DNA from: Trichomonas vaginalis G3
Lineage: Eukaryota; Parabasalia; Trichomonadida; Trichomonadidae
Length of the DNA: 64,000 nt
Assembly (NCBI RefSeq): GCF_026262505.1
Contig: NC_067204.1
Location: 25,389,300-25,453,299, forward strand
Reading direction: 5' to 3'
Of the stretch, positions 35,801 to 45,131 are shown piece after piece. The notes beneath the pieces were generated by a model. That model was given only the letters and a program-made list of their open reading frames with translations. It was not told where the DNA came from and ran no database searches. Position numbers and translations under genes: made by a program. How positions within the stretch are numbered: position 1 is the first letter of the stretch; each line of letters begins with the position of its first letter.

Positions 35801-36077
35801 TGAGTGAACTCAAATTCATTTGACTTTGAGGGTTATAAGCTGTTCCGTCTGCAGCTCCACCATAGCCTGCCATTTTCGCTAAAAGTGCCGCTCTTAAACC
35901 TCCACTCTGTGCACCAATAACTCGGTTTAAAAGCATAGGGTTGCTTGACATTTGTTGCAACATAGTGGGGTCATTCAGCATTTGTTGTTGCAACTGTTGT
36001 TGTGGTGTCAGTTTTACTATTGGATGTTTCAATGCTCTCTTCCTCTTACGTATATTCTTACGTAGCTTACGTGGCAT
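32861..36077 (-). pseudogene. Large Maverick structural-type gene (~1070 codons), frameshifted
   Basis: Starts MPRKLRKNIRKRKRALKHP (basic, DNA-binding or nuclear signal) at 36077. Then come a Q/M-rich segment (PQQQLQQQMLNDP), a long coiled coil (about residues 85-270), a conserved block (VNDFSSGKKLKSEGF ...), a P/Q/H-rich linker, acidic sequence, and a C-terminal domain (DRWFINLQPQFQEVV ... REREGREPIVHDL) ending in GFYYDI. Frames join at about 34840-34940, 33830-33880, 33210-33290 and 32980-33000. The gene is followed after 32 bp by the capsid ATG. Homologues at 1-2485 and 59120-62310 are broken at other places, so the intact ancestral gene is credible. A virion core, scaffold or terminal-protein role is possible but unproven. 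Confidence 0.75.
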
Positions 36078-36347
36078 TTTAAGTGAAGTTAAAAAGCGGT
36101 TTTTGACAGATGTTTATATGACACTTTTTGTTCAGCACAAAAAACTACTCGGTCAACAGCGACGACTCTCAAAAACCGTTGTGTAAAAAGTTTTACCGTT
36201 GGACAAAAAAGTATATATAGAAAACAAAAAACGTTTATAGTTCATTCAATATTTGAGATGGAACGGTTTTCCAACGGTAACTATTAAATAAAATAAAAAA
36301 ATAGAGGGGGTCTCCGTTGACGAAAACGGTTTATTTTAAACTTTTCT
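36078..36347. other. Divergent intergenic region with ACGGTTTT repeats
   Basis: No gene. Several direct and inverted copies of an (A)ACGGTTTT / AAAACCGT word occur (for example near 36170, 36200, 36260 and 36325), plus TATATATAG. Possible regulatory or replication sites. Confidence 0.45.
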
Positions 36348-37811
36348 ATGAGTAGTCCGAAAAAAACAGTTTATTTTTGTCTAATGGAAGGAAGAAAAAG
36401 TGTCGCAAACAATTCGTCGACTACCTCTGCAGTTAAAGTTCCTACAACTTATGTCTCACCATTCTCAAAACCCTTACAACCTCCTATAATACCAAAGCAA
36501 CTTCCTCATACAATTGCAAACAATTCGTCGACTACCTCTGCAGTTAAAGTTCCTACAACTTATGTCTCACCATTCTCAAAACCCTTACAACCTCCTATAA
36601 TACCAAAGCAACTTCCTCATACAATTGCAAACAATTCGTCGACTACCTCTGCAGTTAAAGTTCCTACAACTTATGTCTCACCATTCTCAAAACCCTTACG
36701 ACCTCCTATAATACCAAAGCAACTTCCTCATACAATTGCAAACAAATTGTCCAACAATTTGAGTTCTTCTTCTCAAAACACAACAGATACAGCTCAGCCA
36801 ACAGGTCAAGCAACAACAACTATCGGAACAGAAGCATTTTCAGAAGAAGTTCATACCAATCAGACTCCAATCGAACATACAGAAACACAACCACCCGAAA
36901 ATACAGAAACACATCCAATCGAACATACAGAAACACATTCTGCAATGACCACTAGGTCGCAAACACGATATCTCGCCTTTTGCAAACAATTTAAGTCTCA
37001 AATTCAAGACACACAAGATAGCGACACTCCTCTTTCAGAGAAAGTTCGTAGAAAATACGCAAAGCAAAGGTTAGAATTGTTAGATAAGTTAAATGAACAG
37101 TGGGGTTCAGAAGACAATCGAGATTATAACGAGATGTTTCAAGCTGTCATGGATGCCATTCAGCCTCTTGAAAACGAAATCAAAGACCCTGGCGTACTTG
37201 TTGACATGTTTGCTTCATATTTACCCGTTACTGCCAATCTCATAGCGTTGCAAGCTATTGACCAGTTCATTCACTTGTTTCCAAAGAACTTGCAGAAGCA
37301 TTTACAAGAAGTTAAAGTTGCTGAATTTGTCCGTTTATATCCAAATTCATACAATTATTTGGAAGAATTGAATGAACATGGTGAAAGGTCATTCTATTTA
37401 TATTTCTACACAAAAGACAACCAGTCAAAACGACTATACTGCATTGAACCTATGCCTCAATTCGTAGACAATTTCCACGTTATAACAACTGTTGCTTTAG
37501 ATATTCCTGCCAGAGTTCCATATGGAGGAACAGTAACTATCTCAAGCTTTCCCAAGGGCTATAAAGGAAAGCCTCTCACAATTGCAAAATTCACACACAG
37601 CAGTTGCCAATTTGTTCAAGATGTCGAGTTCCATTTCCTCAACAATACGACTTTCATCATAGAGACTCCTCAAGAAGGTATATACAAAGTTTTCATTGCA
37701 GGATTTGTTGATCCCAATGGCGAAGAAGAAGAAGTCGAAGAAATCCTCACCTCAGAGAGCGAAGAAGAAGAAAATTTCCAAGACATTCAAGATTCAGAAT
37801 ATACCGAATAA
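36348..37811 (+). CDS. Repeat-bearing accessory protein at the Maverick right end (487 aa)
   Basis: Not recognised. Residues 20-130 are three nearly identical 37-residue repeats (ANNSSTTSAVKVPTTYVSPF ...). A T/H/E linker with HTETQPPENTETHPIEHTE follows. Residues about 205-460 look globular (KVRRKYAKQRLELLDKLNEQ; ERSFYLYFYTKDNQ). An acidic tail (EEEEVEEILTSESEEEE) ends it. It occupies the place where the other two Maverick right ends carry palindromic arrays, so it is an accessory module. Cargo of unknown role. Confidence 0.7.
   Translation: MSSPKKTVYFCLMEGRKSVANNSSTTSAVKVPTTYVSPFSKPLQPPIIPKQLPHTIANNSSTTSAVKVPTTYVSPFSKPLQPPIIPKQLPHTIANNSSTTSAVKVPTTYVSPFSKPLRPPIIPKQLPHTIANKLSNNLSSSSQNTTDTAQPTGQATTTIGTEAFSEEVHTNQTPIEHTETQPPENTETHPIEHTETHSAMTTRSQTRYLAFCKQFKSQIQDTQDSDTPLSEKVRRKYAKQRLELLDKLNEQWGSEDNRDYNEMFQAVMDAIQPLENEIKDPGVLVDMFASYLPVTANLIALQAIDQFIHLFPKNLQKHLQEVKVAEFVRLYPNSYNYLEELNEHGERSFYLYFYTKDNQSKRLYCIEPMPQFVDNFHVITTVALDIPARVPYGGTVTISSFPKGYKGKPLTIAKFTHSSCQFVQDVEFHFLNNTTFIIETPQEGIYKVFIAGFVDPNGEEEEVEEILTSESEEEENFQDIQDSEYTE
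36405..36737 (+). repeat. Three 111-bp in-frame tandem repeats
   Basis: Copies begin at 36405, 36516 and 36627, with a partial fourth at 36738. The visible difference is one A to G change in the third copy. Recent expansion inside coding sequence. Confidence 0.95.
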
Positions 37812-37899
37812 AAAAACAATTTAAGACTAAAAATTTAATTTTATTATAATATTTTATTTTTTTCATCTGGTCTTTGTCTCATTCCTCCTCTAGTTTCTT

Positions 37900-37965
37900 A
37901 GGGGCTAGAGGGCACGAAGTGCCTGGAAGCCCCACTACCTTTTTTTTTTTTTTTTTTTTTTTTTT
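37900..37965. repeat. Maverick right terminal inverted repeat
   Basis: Inverse of 12649-12714: AGGGGCTAGAGGGCACGAAG, then TGCCTGGAAGCCCCACTACC, then 26 T (37940-37965). The nested hairpin is intact. Confidence 0.9.
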
Positions 37966-38057
37966 GCATGATAGCTTGTTTTGCTTATTAAAACTTGATA
38001 TAAACAATTTTTAAAAATTTTTGAGAAGTTTACGAAAGTCATGGCCTTTCGTTTTTA

Positions 38058-38525
38058 ATGTCTACAGTCCAGACAGAACGTGCCTTCCAAAAGCAGCCAC
38101 AGCTTTTCCTTGCTTCCAAGAAGCATGCTAACGCTGAGAAGAAGCAACGCTATGTTAAGTCAATCGGCCTCAAAATCGAAACACCAAAGACAGCCGAGGA
38201 ACGTGAATACATCGATGCTAAGTGCCCATTCACAGGCACAGTCTCCATCCGTGGCCGTGTTCTCCGTGGTGTCGTCGTTTCTACAAAGATGCGGCGCACA
38301 ATCATCATCCGCCGCGATTATCTTCAGTGGATCCGCAAGTACAAGCGTTTCGAGAAGCGCCACACAAAGATCCCAGCTCACATCTCCCCAGCTTTCCTCG
38401 TCAAGGAAGGCGATCTTGTTACAGTCGCTGAATGCCGCCCACTCTCCAAGACAGTCCACTTCAACGTTATCCACGTCAAGCCAGCTGCTGTCGGTGCTGA
38501 CAAGAGACAATTCCGTGTCTTCTAA
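38058..38525 (+). CDS. RPS11: 40S ribosomal protein S11 (uS17)
   Basis: 155 aa, the usual length. Typical order: N-terminal [14 protein letters not shown], then [20 protein letters not shown] (the oligonucleotide-binding uS17 core), [20 protein letters not shown] and the C-terminal strand region. It binds 18S rRNA near the head-body junction of the small subunit. Strong codon bias and higher GC than all neighbours fit high expression. The leader is short. The gene starts 93 bp from the Maverick tip, so the insertion spared it but may affect its upstream region. Confidence 0.97.
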   Translation: MSTVQTERAFQKQPQLFLASKKHANAEKKQRYVKSIGLKIETPKTAEEREYIDAKCPFTGTVSIRGRVLRGVVVSTKMRRTIIIRRDYLQWIRKYKRFEKRHTKIPAHISPAFLVKEGDLVTVAECRPLSKTVHFNVIHVKPAAVGADKRQFRVF

Positions 38526-38841
38526 AAATTATTCTCTATTTTAGAGTATTTATACGAAAAACCATTACCTTTTTATATTAATGTGCTTAAATATTATCAA
38601 AATTCCTTTCAATTTCATCATCAAATTCAATTTCGAGAAATAAATGATTACAAACCAAGAATCAAATAAGATAATATGATAGACTAATTTTATTCAAACA
38701 TCATCGAATAATAAAACAATAAAATTAAATATAAAAAATTATTCAAAAAAAGAAATCATTGGAATGAATAGGATGGAAAATCTTTGATGATTTCACGTTC
38801 ATTTCCTTCATTAATTCGTGAAATTTAATTTTATCATTTTT
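38526..38841. other. AT-rich intergenic region
   Basis: Convergent 3' ends. Nothing recognised. Confidence 0.6.
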
Positions 38842-40173
38842 CTATAACTGATCAGCTAATTGTTCTGATGAAAACATTCTTACAGTAGTTTTCATTGTTT
38901 TATCATAAGGAGAATGGAGATATGAAAAAATATTAACCAAAAAAATTAAAATTGCATAGTAAAGTATGAATCCGAAATTTGTCCGGCCAATTTTCTTGTT
39001 TCTTGAGCAAAGAAGCATGAGAATATAAAATCCTAAACCAATTAAAACTGTAGTTAAATATGCGTTGAATTTATAACGTTCTGATGTATCGCACGCGTAT
39101 GTAGCCCTCAGGATACTTATAATTATCAAGATTGCAGCAAAAACTGAAATAATAATTTTTCCAATATGTAAAATTTGGGAAACTTTTGGAGTTATGTGGA
39201 AAGGAATGAGATCCAAGCTTAGTAGATCCGAACAAATGATATTATATGCAAAAACTATAATAAAATCTGTTATCATCACAAATAATCTTTTGAAGAAGAA
39301 ACAACAGCCTTTTGGACAGTTTCTGTGAACGAGGGAGTCAAACAATACAATAATAAAGAATTTGATGTATGAAAACAGTAAAGTTTCGGTGAAAATTGTA
39401 AAAATAATTCCTAATTGACTTGGATCGAAGAATTCTAGTATATATAAGGGATGAGCTGCAAAAACGCATAGTATTAATAGCATGAAAGTTAATTTTTGCT
39501 CTAAATGCCATGTTCTGTAGCTTGATCTTGATAAGAAATCCAAATATTTGATTAAACACCTTATTGATTGATGTGCTAGTAAGCACCTAACGAAAAATTG
39601 TAATAGTGGTGCATGCGGATGTCCGTATTGCCATTTAATCGTAATTCCTGTACATGATTCGATTTTATTTTCGAGTTTAACAGCAATTAGTAAAGTATCA
39701 AAGTCAGTACATAATCCACTGAATATTTCAGCGAAATCTGTAACTAATTCTTGAGAATCTAATTTCAATTGCCTAAAAATACGTTTTGAAGGAATTTCGT
39801 CAGCAGTTTGTATTTCATTTTTGAAACTCTTAGCGGATACTGTAAATCTGGCATCAATTAAATCATTTGAACTGCTATCATCGAGATCTAATGATAAATA
39901 AGCTTTGACAAAATAATTCCATTTCGAAATATTTGAAATTTTGAAGATAGATTTAGTCTGATTGTCTTTAAATACTGAGGATGTTTCAAATTCGTGTTCT
40001 CTTTGAGGAGAAAGGATACCGCCAATGATTGCAAGTACGAAAATCAAAATTGACATGCTAAAACAGAAAATCAGATCTTTCTTGGTCAATATATCCAAGT
40101 ACATGAGCTTCTCTTGACCCAAGTGATCTTCAATCTGTATCAAAGTCATACGATTATCATCTTCGTTTTCCAT
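38842..40173 (-). CDS. Wntless/TMEM181-like multi-pass membrane protein
   Basis: 443 aa. One N-terminal helix (about residues 34-53), a roughly 150-residue lumenal/extracellular domain, then about seven helices from residue 228 onward. The segment WHLEQKLTFMLLILCVFAAH, LYILEFF, and YIKFFIIVLFDSLVH follow the pattern of the Wntless-like transmembrane region (W/EQKxT...LFDS). Family members act in membrane trafficking of cargo. Trichomonads lack Wnt ligands, so the cargo here is unknown. Assignment by motif style. Leader ATTTCACAAAAAAATG. Confidence 0.55.
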   Translation of the reverse strand: MENEDDNRMTLIQIEDHLGQEKLMYLDILTKKDLIFCFSMSILIFVLAIIGGILSPQREHEFETSSVFKDNQTKSIFKISNISKWNYFVKAYLSLDLDDSSSNDLIDARFTVSAKSFKNEIQTADEIPSKRIFRQLKLDSQELVTDFAEIFSGLCTDFDTLLIAVKLENKIESCTGITIKWQYGHPHAPLLQFFVRCLLAHQSIRCLIKYLDFLSRSSYRTWHLEQKLTFMLLILCVFAAHPLYILEFFDPSQLGIIFTIFTETLLFSYIKFFIIVLFDSLVHRNCPKGCCFFFKRLFVMITDFIIVFAYNIICSDLLSLDLIPFHITPKVSQILHIGKIIISVFAAILIIISILRATYACDTSERYKFNAYLTTVLIGLGFYILMLLCSRNKKIGRTNFGFILYYAILIFLVNIFSYLHSPYDKTMKTTVRMFSSEQLADQL

Positions 40174-40911
40174 TTTTTTGTGAAATCAAATAAAATTTCT
40201 GACATAATTTTTGTCAAATCTCGAATTTTGACACTTAACAAAAATCTTAAGATTTCCTCATCAGGTGAGGATGTCATATGGTGAAAAGACTAAAATATGA
40301 ATGAGGAACTAAAACAAAGCTAATTTTCATATAAAACAAATAATACAACCTCTTTTTTAAACTTGAAATCATATTCTTCATGTTTGTCTCTCAAAATTTG
40401 AGCGAATTGAAAGGTTTACACGGGAAGAATATGATATCAAGTATAGTAGGTAGATTCTTTAGCTGGTTTTTGGGGACAACACATTCAAATTCGAAATTTG
40501 GCATCTGCAAAATGCAATGACATAATTCCTCGTAATTTAATGTTTTTATATGTATTATGAAGTATCCATTTATTCCACATAATATAGATATATAATATTT
40601 TTGACACTTTACAAATTATTTTTGACATTATACAAGTTTGTCGGATCCCAGAATGTCCTCCAAGCTACATCCTAATGCAAAAATATTTATGACTTTCGCA
40701 CGGACAAATTAAATTATGAAAAAATGATTTTAGGCTCTCTTTTCATAGGTAGTTCATGGTAATGAACATAATTATACCAATTAACTGGAGCAGATGTACT
40801 CATTCCTTCGATGTATTGGAAATTAATAGTATGAGTATCGCATCGCCTGTAAACGAGGATTATGTTTCGAATGTCCTCATTGTAGCTTACATAATAAACA
40901 CTTCTGTTAAT
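40174..40911. other. AT-rich intergenic region
   Basis: Only short frames, for example 40756-40992 on plus, which is antisense to the next feature. A small palindrome CCTCATCAGGTGAGG lies near 40258. Confidence 0.5.
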
Positions 40912-41400
40912 CTATTGATTCTGATTATCTTTTTCAAATATTGGATTGATGACATTCCAATCATATTCAATTTCATAATCTTTGAGAACTGAAATATTGG
41001 CGTTTATAGTATATTGTAAATTATAATTAGTTTGAACTGCAACAGCATTTAATAATTGCTCAACTGATTTAAAATTGTTTTGAACTGTAACAATGGAATA
41101 AACAGAAGCGTAGTGTTTGTTTGGAAAATATCCAATAGATGCGTCTGGTTCACCATCACAAATAATATAATTCATCAGGATGATGAATGAATTGAACTTA
41201 TCAAGAAGTGTAACAATAATTGATCTCCGGTTAGAGTAATAAATCTGTTTTGTTGTTATTCCGAGTCTTATTTTGAGCAATGAAAGGCTGCGATGGGTAA
41301 ATTCATCATTAAGAGCCCGATTTTGGACTAATCGTAAATCACTAAAAGTATTCAATTTAAATTTTAAGGGCTCGCTCCAACGATAGGTAAACTCATTGTC
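40912..41400 (-). pseudogene. Open fragment without start codon, unknown gene
   Basis: The frame is open from about 41400 to the stop at 40912 (about 160 codons) but has no ATG upstream of LNTFSDLRLVQNRAL. Content (YYSNRRSIIVTLLDKFNSFI, NNFKSVEQLLNAVAVQ) looks like real protein. Probably the 3' remnant of a decayed host gene. Not recognised. Confidence 0.35.
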
Positions 41401-41700
41401 ACATTTTTATGATTTTTCATCTGATATCTATTTTGATACCGAATTCTCTAAAATTCTGAGAAAAAGCAACTTGGGTTCAAATGAAATATCTAAATAATAT
41501 ATGTTCTATATTTTAAAATTAAATAAAGGGCTAATATGATTGAATGAGATGTAGAGATAATGATATATGAAATTGATATTATAATATATAGATGTACATA
41601 TGAAATTCGCAACTGATATTAAGGTTTAAATACTGAAATACTATTCAAAAATGTTGTAAAAAGAAGAAAAATAAAATTGAATACCCATTTTAAAATTCAA
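41401..41700. other. Intergenic region
   Basis: AT-rich; nothing recognised. Confidence 0.5.
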
Positions 41701-42974
41701 ATGAATGAAGAGAACTCTGTTTCATGGAACTATGATATGTTTATTGATCATTTTCGGGATTATGCTGATATTTATGATTCTTTATATAAGATAATAGAAT
41801 GCTCAGATGAAGAAATTAACGGAATTTTTCAAGATATCAAAACAATTTTAATTGAAAAATATAAAGTAAGCCCGTCAGAGCTTTTAACGGATATTTCCTA
41901 TATGGCTCATTACCGATTGAAATATACAAAAACGTATTGGTCGATTTTCAAAAAGATTTATGAAGAATTTCGACCAAATATTTCAGAAAATACATTTTTC
42001 ATATTCAAAAACCTCGCTTCTGAAGTATATGGAATCGAAATAAAGAAATCTCCATTAAATTGCACTTTGGATATCCATGAAGAGAAAACGATTTTTCGAG
42101 CAATAATGGATGATGACAAAAATTTATTTATTTCATTCACAGAAATGGAAGGATTTGATAAAGACCAATTGCTAATAAATGACGCATATCCTTTAGCAGA
42201 AGAAGGATATTACTTGATTGAACTGTGTTGCTATTACGGGGCAGTTGATTGCTTTAAATTATTAAGATCAAAATTCAACTCAGAAATCACAGAAAAATGT
42301 CTCTATTTCTCATTTTTAAGTGGAAATATGGAGATTATGAATGAATGCTTGAAGTTTCAAACACCTGATTCGCAAAGCATGGAATATGCAATTATTTCTC
42401 ATAATATAGACTTTGTATCATTTTTATGCAATGAATACCATATATTATCAAAATATTTGTGCTTTCTTTATGTATTTAGATCTAACGCAAAATATGGGCA
42501 GGTGCTTTGTATATTCTCCAGATTTTGGCACACCATTTATTTGTGAATTTTTACTAAAACAAGGGGCAAATATTAACGCTAGATTAAATTCCGGTCAAAC
42601 AGCTCTTCATGCTTCATCATACAATAATAAAATTGAAGTTCTAAAATTTCTAATTTTGCATGGAGCAGATATCAATTCAAAAAATAATGATGGATATAAT
42701 GCACTCTATGTAGCAGCTAAGAAAAATTGCAAAGAAATAGCTGAATATCTAATATCACACGGTATTGATTTCAATGCGAAAAGCAGATATGGATACACAC
42801 CTCTACATGTTTCAATAATGTATCATGCTGGAGATGTAATTGAAACTCTTTTATCATTAAATATTGATATTAATGCAATTGATTTGAAAGGTCAAACAGC
42901 ACTACACTATGCCATAATTTATAATTACAATGAAATTGAAAATATTCTTATAAAAAAGGGAATTGATGAAAATA

Positions 42975-44278
42975 TAGGGTGTCCAAAGGTGTGTTTAGCA
43001 CAAACCTGAATACTGCGAATAGAAATAAACAAGTTACATATATATAAAGTTTATTTAAATATAATCACCATTGGATTCAATCACGCGTTCGCAGCGATCG
43101 ATCCAGGCTTGAAAGACACGCTTTAAATCATCATGAGAAAATTGCTCAAATTGCTCTCTTACAAAATTTTCAAGATCATCTGGACTCGCGAATTCGCGTC
43201 CTTCAGCTCTCTTTTTTAGCGCGCCGAATAAATAAAAGTCAGAGGGTGCAATATCAGGTGAATAAATTGGGTTTGGAACAACTTTGACATTGTTTTCCAC
43301 CAAGTAATTCATTACCTTATGACTTTTGTGAACTCTTGAATTATCAAAATGAATTGCAAACTTTTGTTTTTGTTGTTTGGATTTCTCAAACTCATCAGAA
43401 TTGATAATTTGAGTAAGAACATTGTCAATTAGATACTGAGCATTCATCGTATTAGGTTTTTGAAGAATATCAATTGCGATGATGCCATTCACGCCCCAAA
43501 AAACCGACAACATCATCATTGGTGTGTCAATTTTTTTCTTCGGGAATGTTTGCGGATTTTCATCCTTCGGGATCCACATGATTTTGGCTTCTGTTGCATA
43601 TTGAAACCAAGACTCGTCCCCTGTTATTAAAAAGCGAAACTTCTTGGATTGATACGCACCCAATATAGAGAGGAGCTCTTTCGAAGATTGGACTCTAGAT
43701 TTTTTTTGAACTGAATTAAGGTTGTGCGGAACCCAACGTGTATACGCTAGTTTGTAGTTCAAATAATTGTGCAGATAATAACTGACTGTTGTACGTGGTA
43801 TCTTTGTCATCTCCTCTATCCTTCTGAGTGATGCTCTTGGGTCTTCATCTAGCGCTTGAAGAATTGCTTTGATTTTTCTTTGATCCGGCGATTTTTTGTC
43901 AATTTTTATGATGGGCGCCTTTTTGTTCATGAAGTGATACATCCTAACATGATACCTTACAGTGGAATAGCTAGGAGCATCCATACCGAAGCAGTTTACC
44001 AATGTCTCGTAGATTTTTTTACAGTCTTTGCATTTTTTTGCAAGAGCGAGGATGTTTTCTTTATGATTCATTAAAAAAATGAAAAAAATCCCGCCAAAAT
44101 TTCCCGCGAAACCGCCTCTTGTCTCAAAATTCATTTTATATCCCGGCATGGCGCCAAAATACAACATACTCATCATATACATATATTCATATTTTTTATT
44201 ATATATTTATAATCAGCATATATCTCCTTTAATAGTCTCATATAGAGCGCTGTGCTAAACGCACCTTTGGACACCCTA
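42975..44278 (-). mobile_element. Tc1/mariner element, Tvmar1 type, 1304 bp
   Basis: Terminal inverted repeats start TAGGGTGTCCAAAGGTG and run about 28 bp at both ends, with one mismatch (GTGTTT versus GCGTTT). TA target duplication at 42973-42974 and 44279-44280. It contains an uninterrupted transposase gene. Near-perfect ends and an open gene suggest a recent insertion. Confidence 0.95.
43055..44071 (-). CDS. Mariner transposase (Tvmar1 type)
   Basis: 338 aa from the ATG at 44071 (MNHKENILALAKKC). Helix-turn-helix region in the first ~110 residues (PRASLRRIEEMTKIPRTTVS). WVPHNL linker motif, then the catalytic triad: D in LITGDESWFQYA, D in FAIHFDNSRVHKS, and D in SPDIAPSDFYLFG with 34 residues between the last two (DD34D). 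An upstream ATG in the same frame (44182) is possible but leads with non-helical G/F/M-rich sequence within 100 bp of the element end. Cut-and-paste transposase; the ORF is intact. Confidence 0.93.
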   Translation of the reverse strand: MNHKENILALAKKCKDCKKIYETLVNCFGMDAPSYSTVRYHVRMYHFMNKKAPIIKIDKKSPDQRKIKAILQALDEDPRASLRRIEEMTKIPRTTVSYYLHNYLNYKLAYTRWVPHNLNSVQKKSRVQSSKELLSILGAYQSKKFRFLITGDESWFQYATEAKIMWIPKDENPQTFPKKKIDTPMMMLSVFWGVNGIIAIDILQKPNTMNAQYLIDNVLTQIINSDEFEKSKQQKQKFAIHFDNSRVHKSHKVMNYLVENNVKVVPNPIYSPDIAPSDFYLFGALKKRAEGREFASPDDLENFVREQFEQFSHDDLKRVFQAWIDRCERVIESNGDYI

Positions 44279-44348
44279 TATCAGAAATAATAATGGTCAA
44301 ACTGCCCATCAAATAGCAGAAAACAAAAAGAAGATGTTCAAAAGATAA

Positions 44349-44687
44349 TAATTGTTTAACATGTTACTATTCTATGTTATCATTGTCATTGTTGTATTCA
44401 AAATGATTTGCTTTGATAATTGTAGCTGTTATGAAACAATCAGAAATGAAACCATTTAAGAAGATCAGAACTCTCCAAAGAGCTTTATATTCATTCTCTC
44501 GTTGGTAATAATGATGGGTTGGAGATAACAATCAATAAAGAAAAACAATTTTAAGATATTTAAGGATAGATTCTATTTAGAAATGGCATATCGGCCTTTT
44601 TTGTAAGCAACTTGAATAAAAGGAATTTCACACATTTCATAATCGAAATTCCAACAAGAAGATAAAAATAAAATATATAAAACAAAT
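44349..44687. other. Intergenic region
   Basis: AT-rich, convergent 3' ends. The minus frame at 44573-44893 overlaps the next gene out of frame and is not convincing. Confidence 0.5.
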
Positions 44688-45131
44688 CTAGAAATAATCA
44701 GAAAATTCTTGGCTAGTTGGTTGAGATGGAGTACTTGGATCAAGATCGAAGTCGTATTCAAAATTTGAGAAATTTGGGTCCATTGGTGAGATGATGAAAG
44801 GATAAGGATATAAGTTTTCGGGGGGCAAACCCCCTTCATATGATTGAATATTTGGAACTGGGCAAATTGCTTGAACGTATTTGGGCTGTTCAATGTTTAA
44901 TGGGGGGCATTGAGAAGTTTTTTTGTTCTTAGCTTTGCTTTGTAATTGATGAGCTTGAGCAGCTTCACTAGCATCTTTTCTAAGATTGGCACCGATTTTT
45001 CTAAATTCTTCGATAGAAATGATTCGTGCAGTGTCGAATTTGATGTTGCCTTTGTCAACCTCAACCATTGTATAGCCATTGTCTCCTGGGTTTCTGAAAC
45101 AAAGTATCTGTGCAAATACAGGATATTTCAT
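44688..45131 (-). CDS. Hypothetical protein (147 aa)
   Basis: MKYPVFAQILCFRNPGDNGY is followed by a short charged region (FRKIGANLRKDASEAAQAHQ) and a proline/acid-rich disordered second half (PPENLYPYPF, DLDPSTPSQPTSQEF). The leader has two TCATTTT-type initiators (TTTCATTTTACTCATTTTTTC), typical of host genes. It could be a small transcription-related protein, but nothing is recognised. Confidence 0.6.
   Translation of the reverse strand: MKYPVFAQILCFRNPGDNGYTMVEVDKGNIKFDTARIISIEEFRKIGANLRKDASEAAQAHQLQSKAKNKKTSQCPPLNIEQPKYVQAICPVPNIQSYEGGLPPENLYPYPFIISPMDPNFSNFEYDFDLDPSTPSQPTSQEFSDYF

Larger units (their letters stand above)
12649..37965 (+). mobile_element. Complete Maverick/Polinton giant transposon, 25.3 kb
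   Basis: Bounded by an A run (12649-12668) and a T run (37940-37965), each followed inward by the inverted repeat GGTAGTGGGGCTTCCAGGCA and onward for about 45 bp. It encodes PolB, integrase, packaging ATPase, a major capsid protein, a candidate penton protein and a D5-like helicase, the Polinton core set, plus accessory genes. Gene order from the left: methyltransferase, small membrane ORF, unknowns, tail fibre, integrase, GLFGA protein, PolB, HNH fusion, unknowns, cassette, ATPase, helicase, penton, capsid, large gene, 487-aa gene. No clear target-site duplication can be read because both tips are homopolymers. Several genes carry frameshifts, so this copy may be inactive or imperfectly sequenced. 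Confidence 0.95.
41701..44348 (+). pseudogene. DUF3447/ankyrin-repeat protein, frameshifted and split by a mariner
   Basis: The ATG is at 41701 (MNEENSVSWNYDMFIDHF); the open frame to a TTG at 41677 is not a likely start. The N-terminal part is the DUF3447-type domain common in trichomonad ankyrin proteins. The frame then changes at about 42435-42470 to the one open until 43009, which has ankyrin repeats (NSGQTALHASSYNNKIEVLK, NDGYNALYVAAKKNCKEIAE, YGYTPLHVS, KGQTALHYA). The mariner sits at 42975-44278. After it the ankyrin frame resumes (NNNGQTAHQIAENKKKMFKR) and ends at 44348. Removing the element plus one TA restores the frame exactly at that point. Confidence 0.9.

Noticed and set aside
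38080-38544. Second frame over the ribosomal protein gene (154 codons, Ser-rich)
   Set aside because: Open only because of strong codon bias in uS17.
40756-40992. 78-codon plus frame
   Set aside because: Largely antisense to a better minus-strand fragment; no initiator.
44071-44182. Longer start of the mariner transposase
   Set aside because: Extra residues are not helix-turn-helix-like and lie close to the TIR; the ATG at 44071 fits mariner proteins better.
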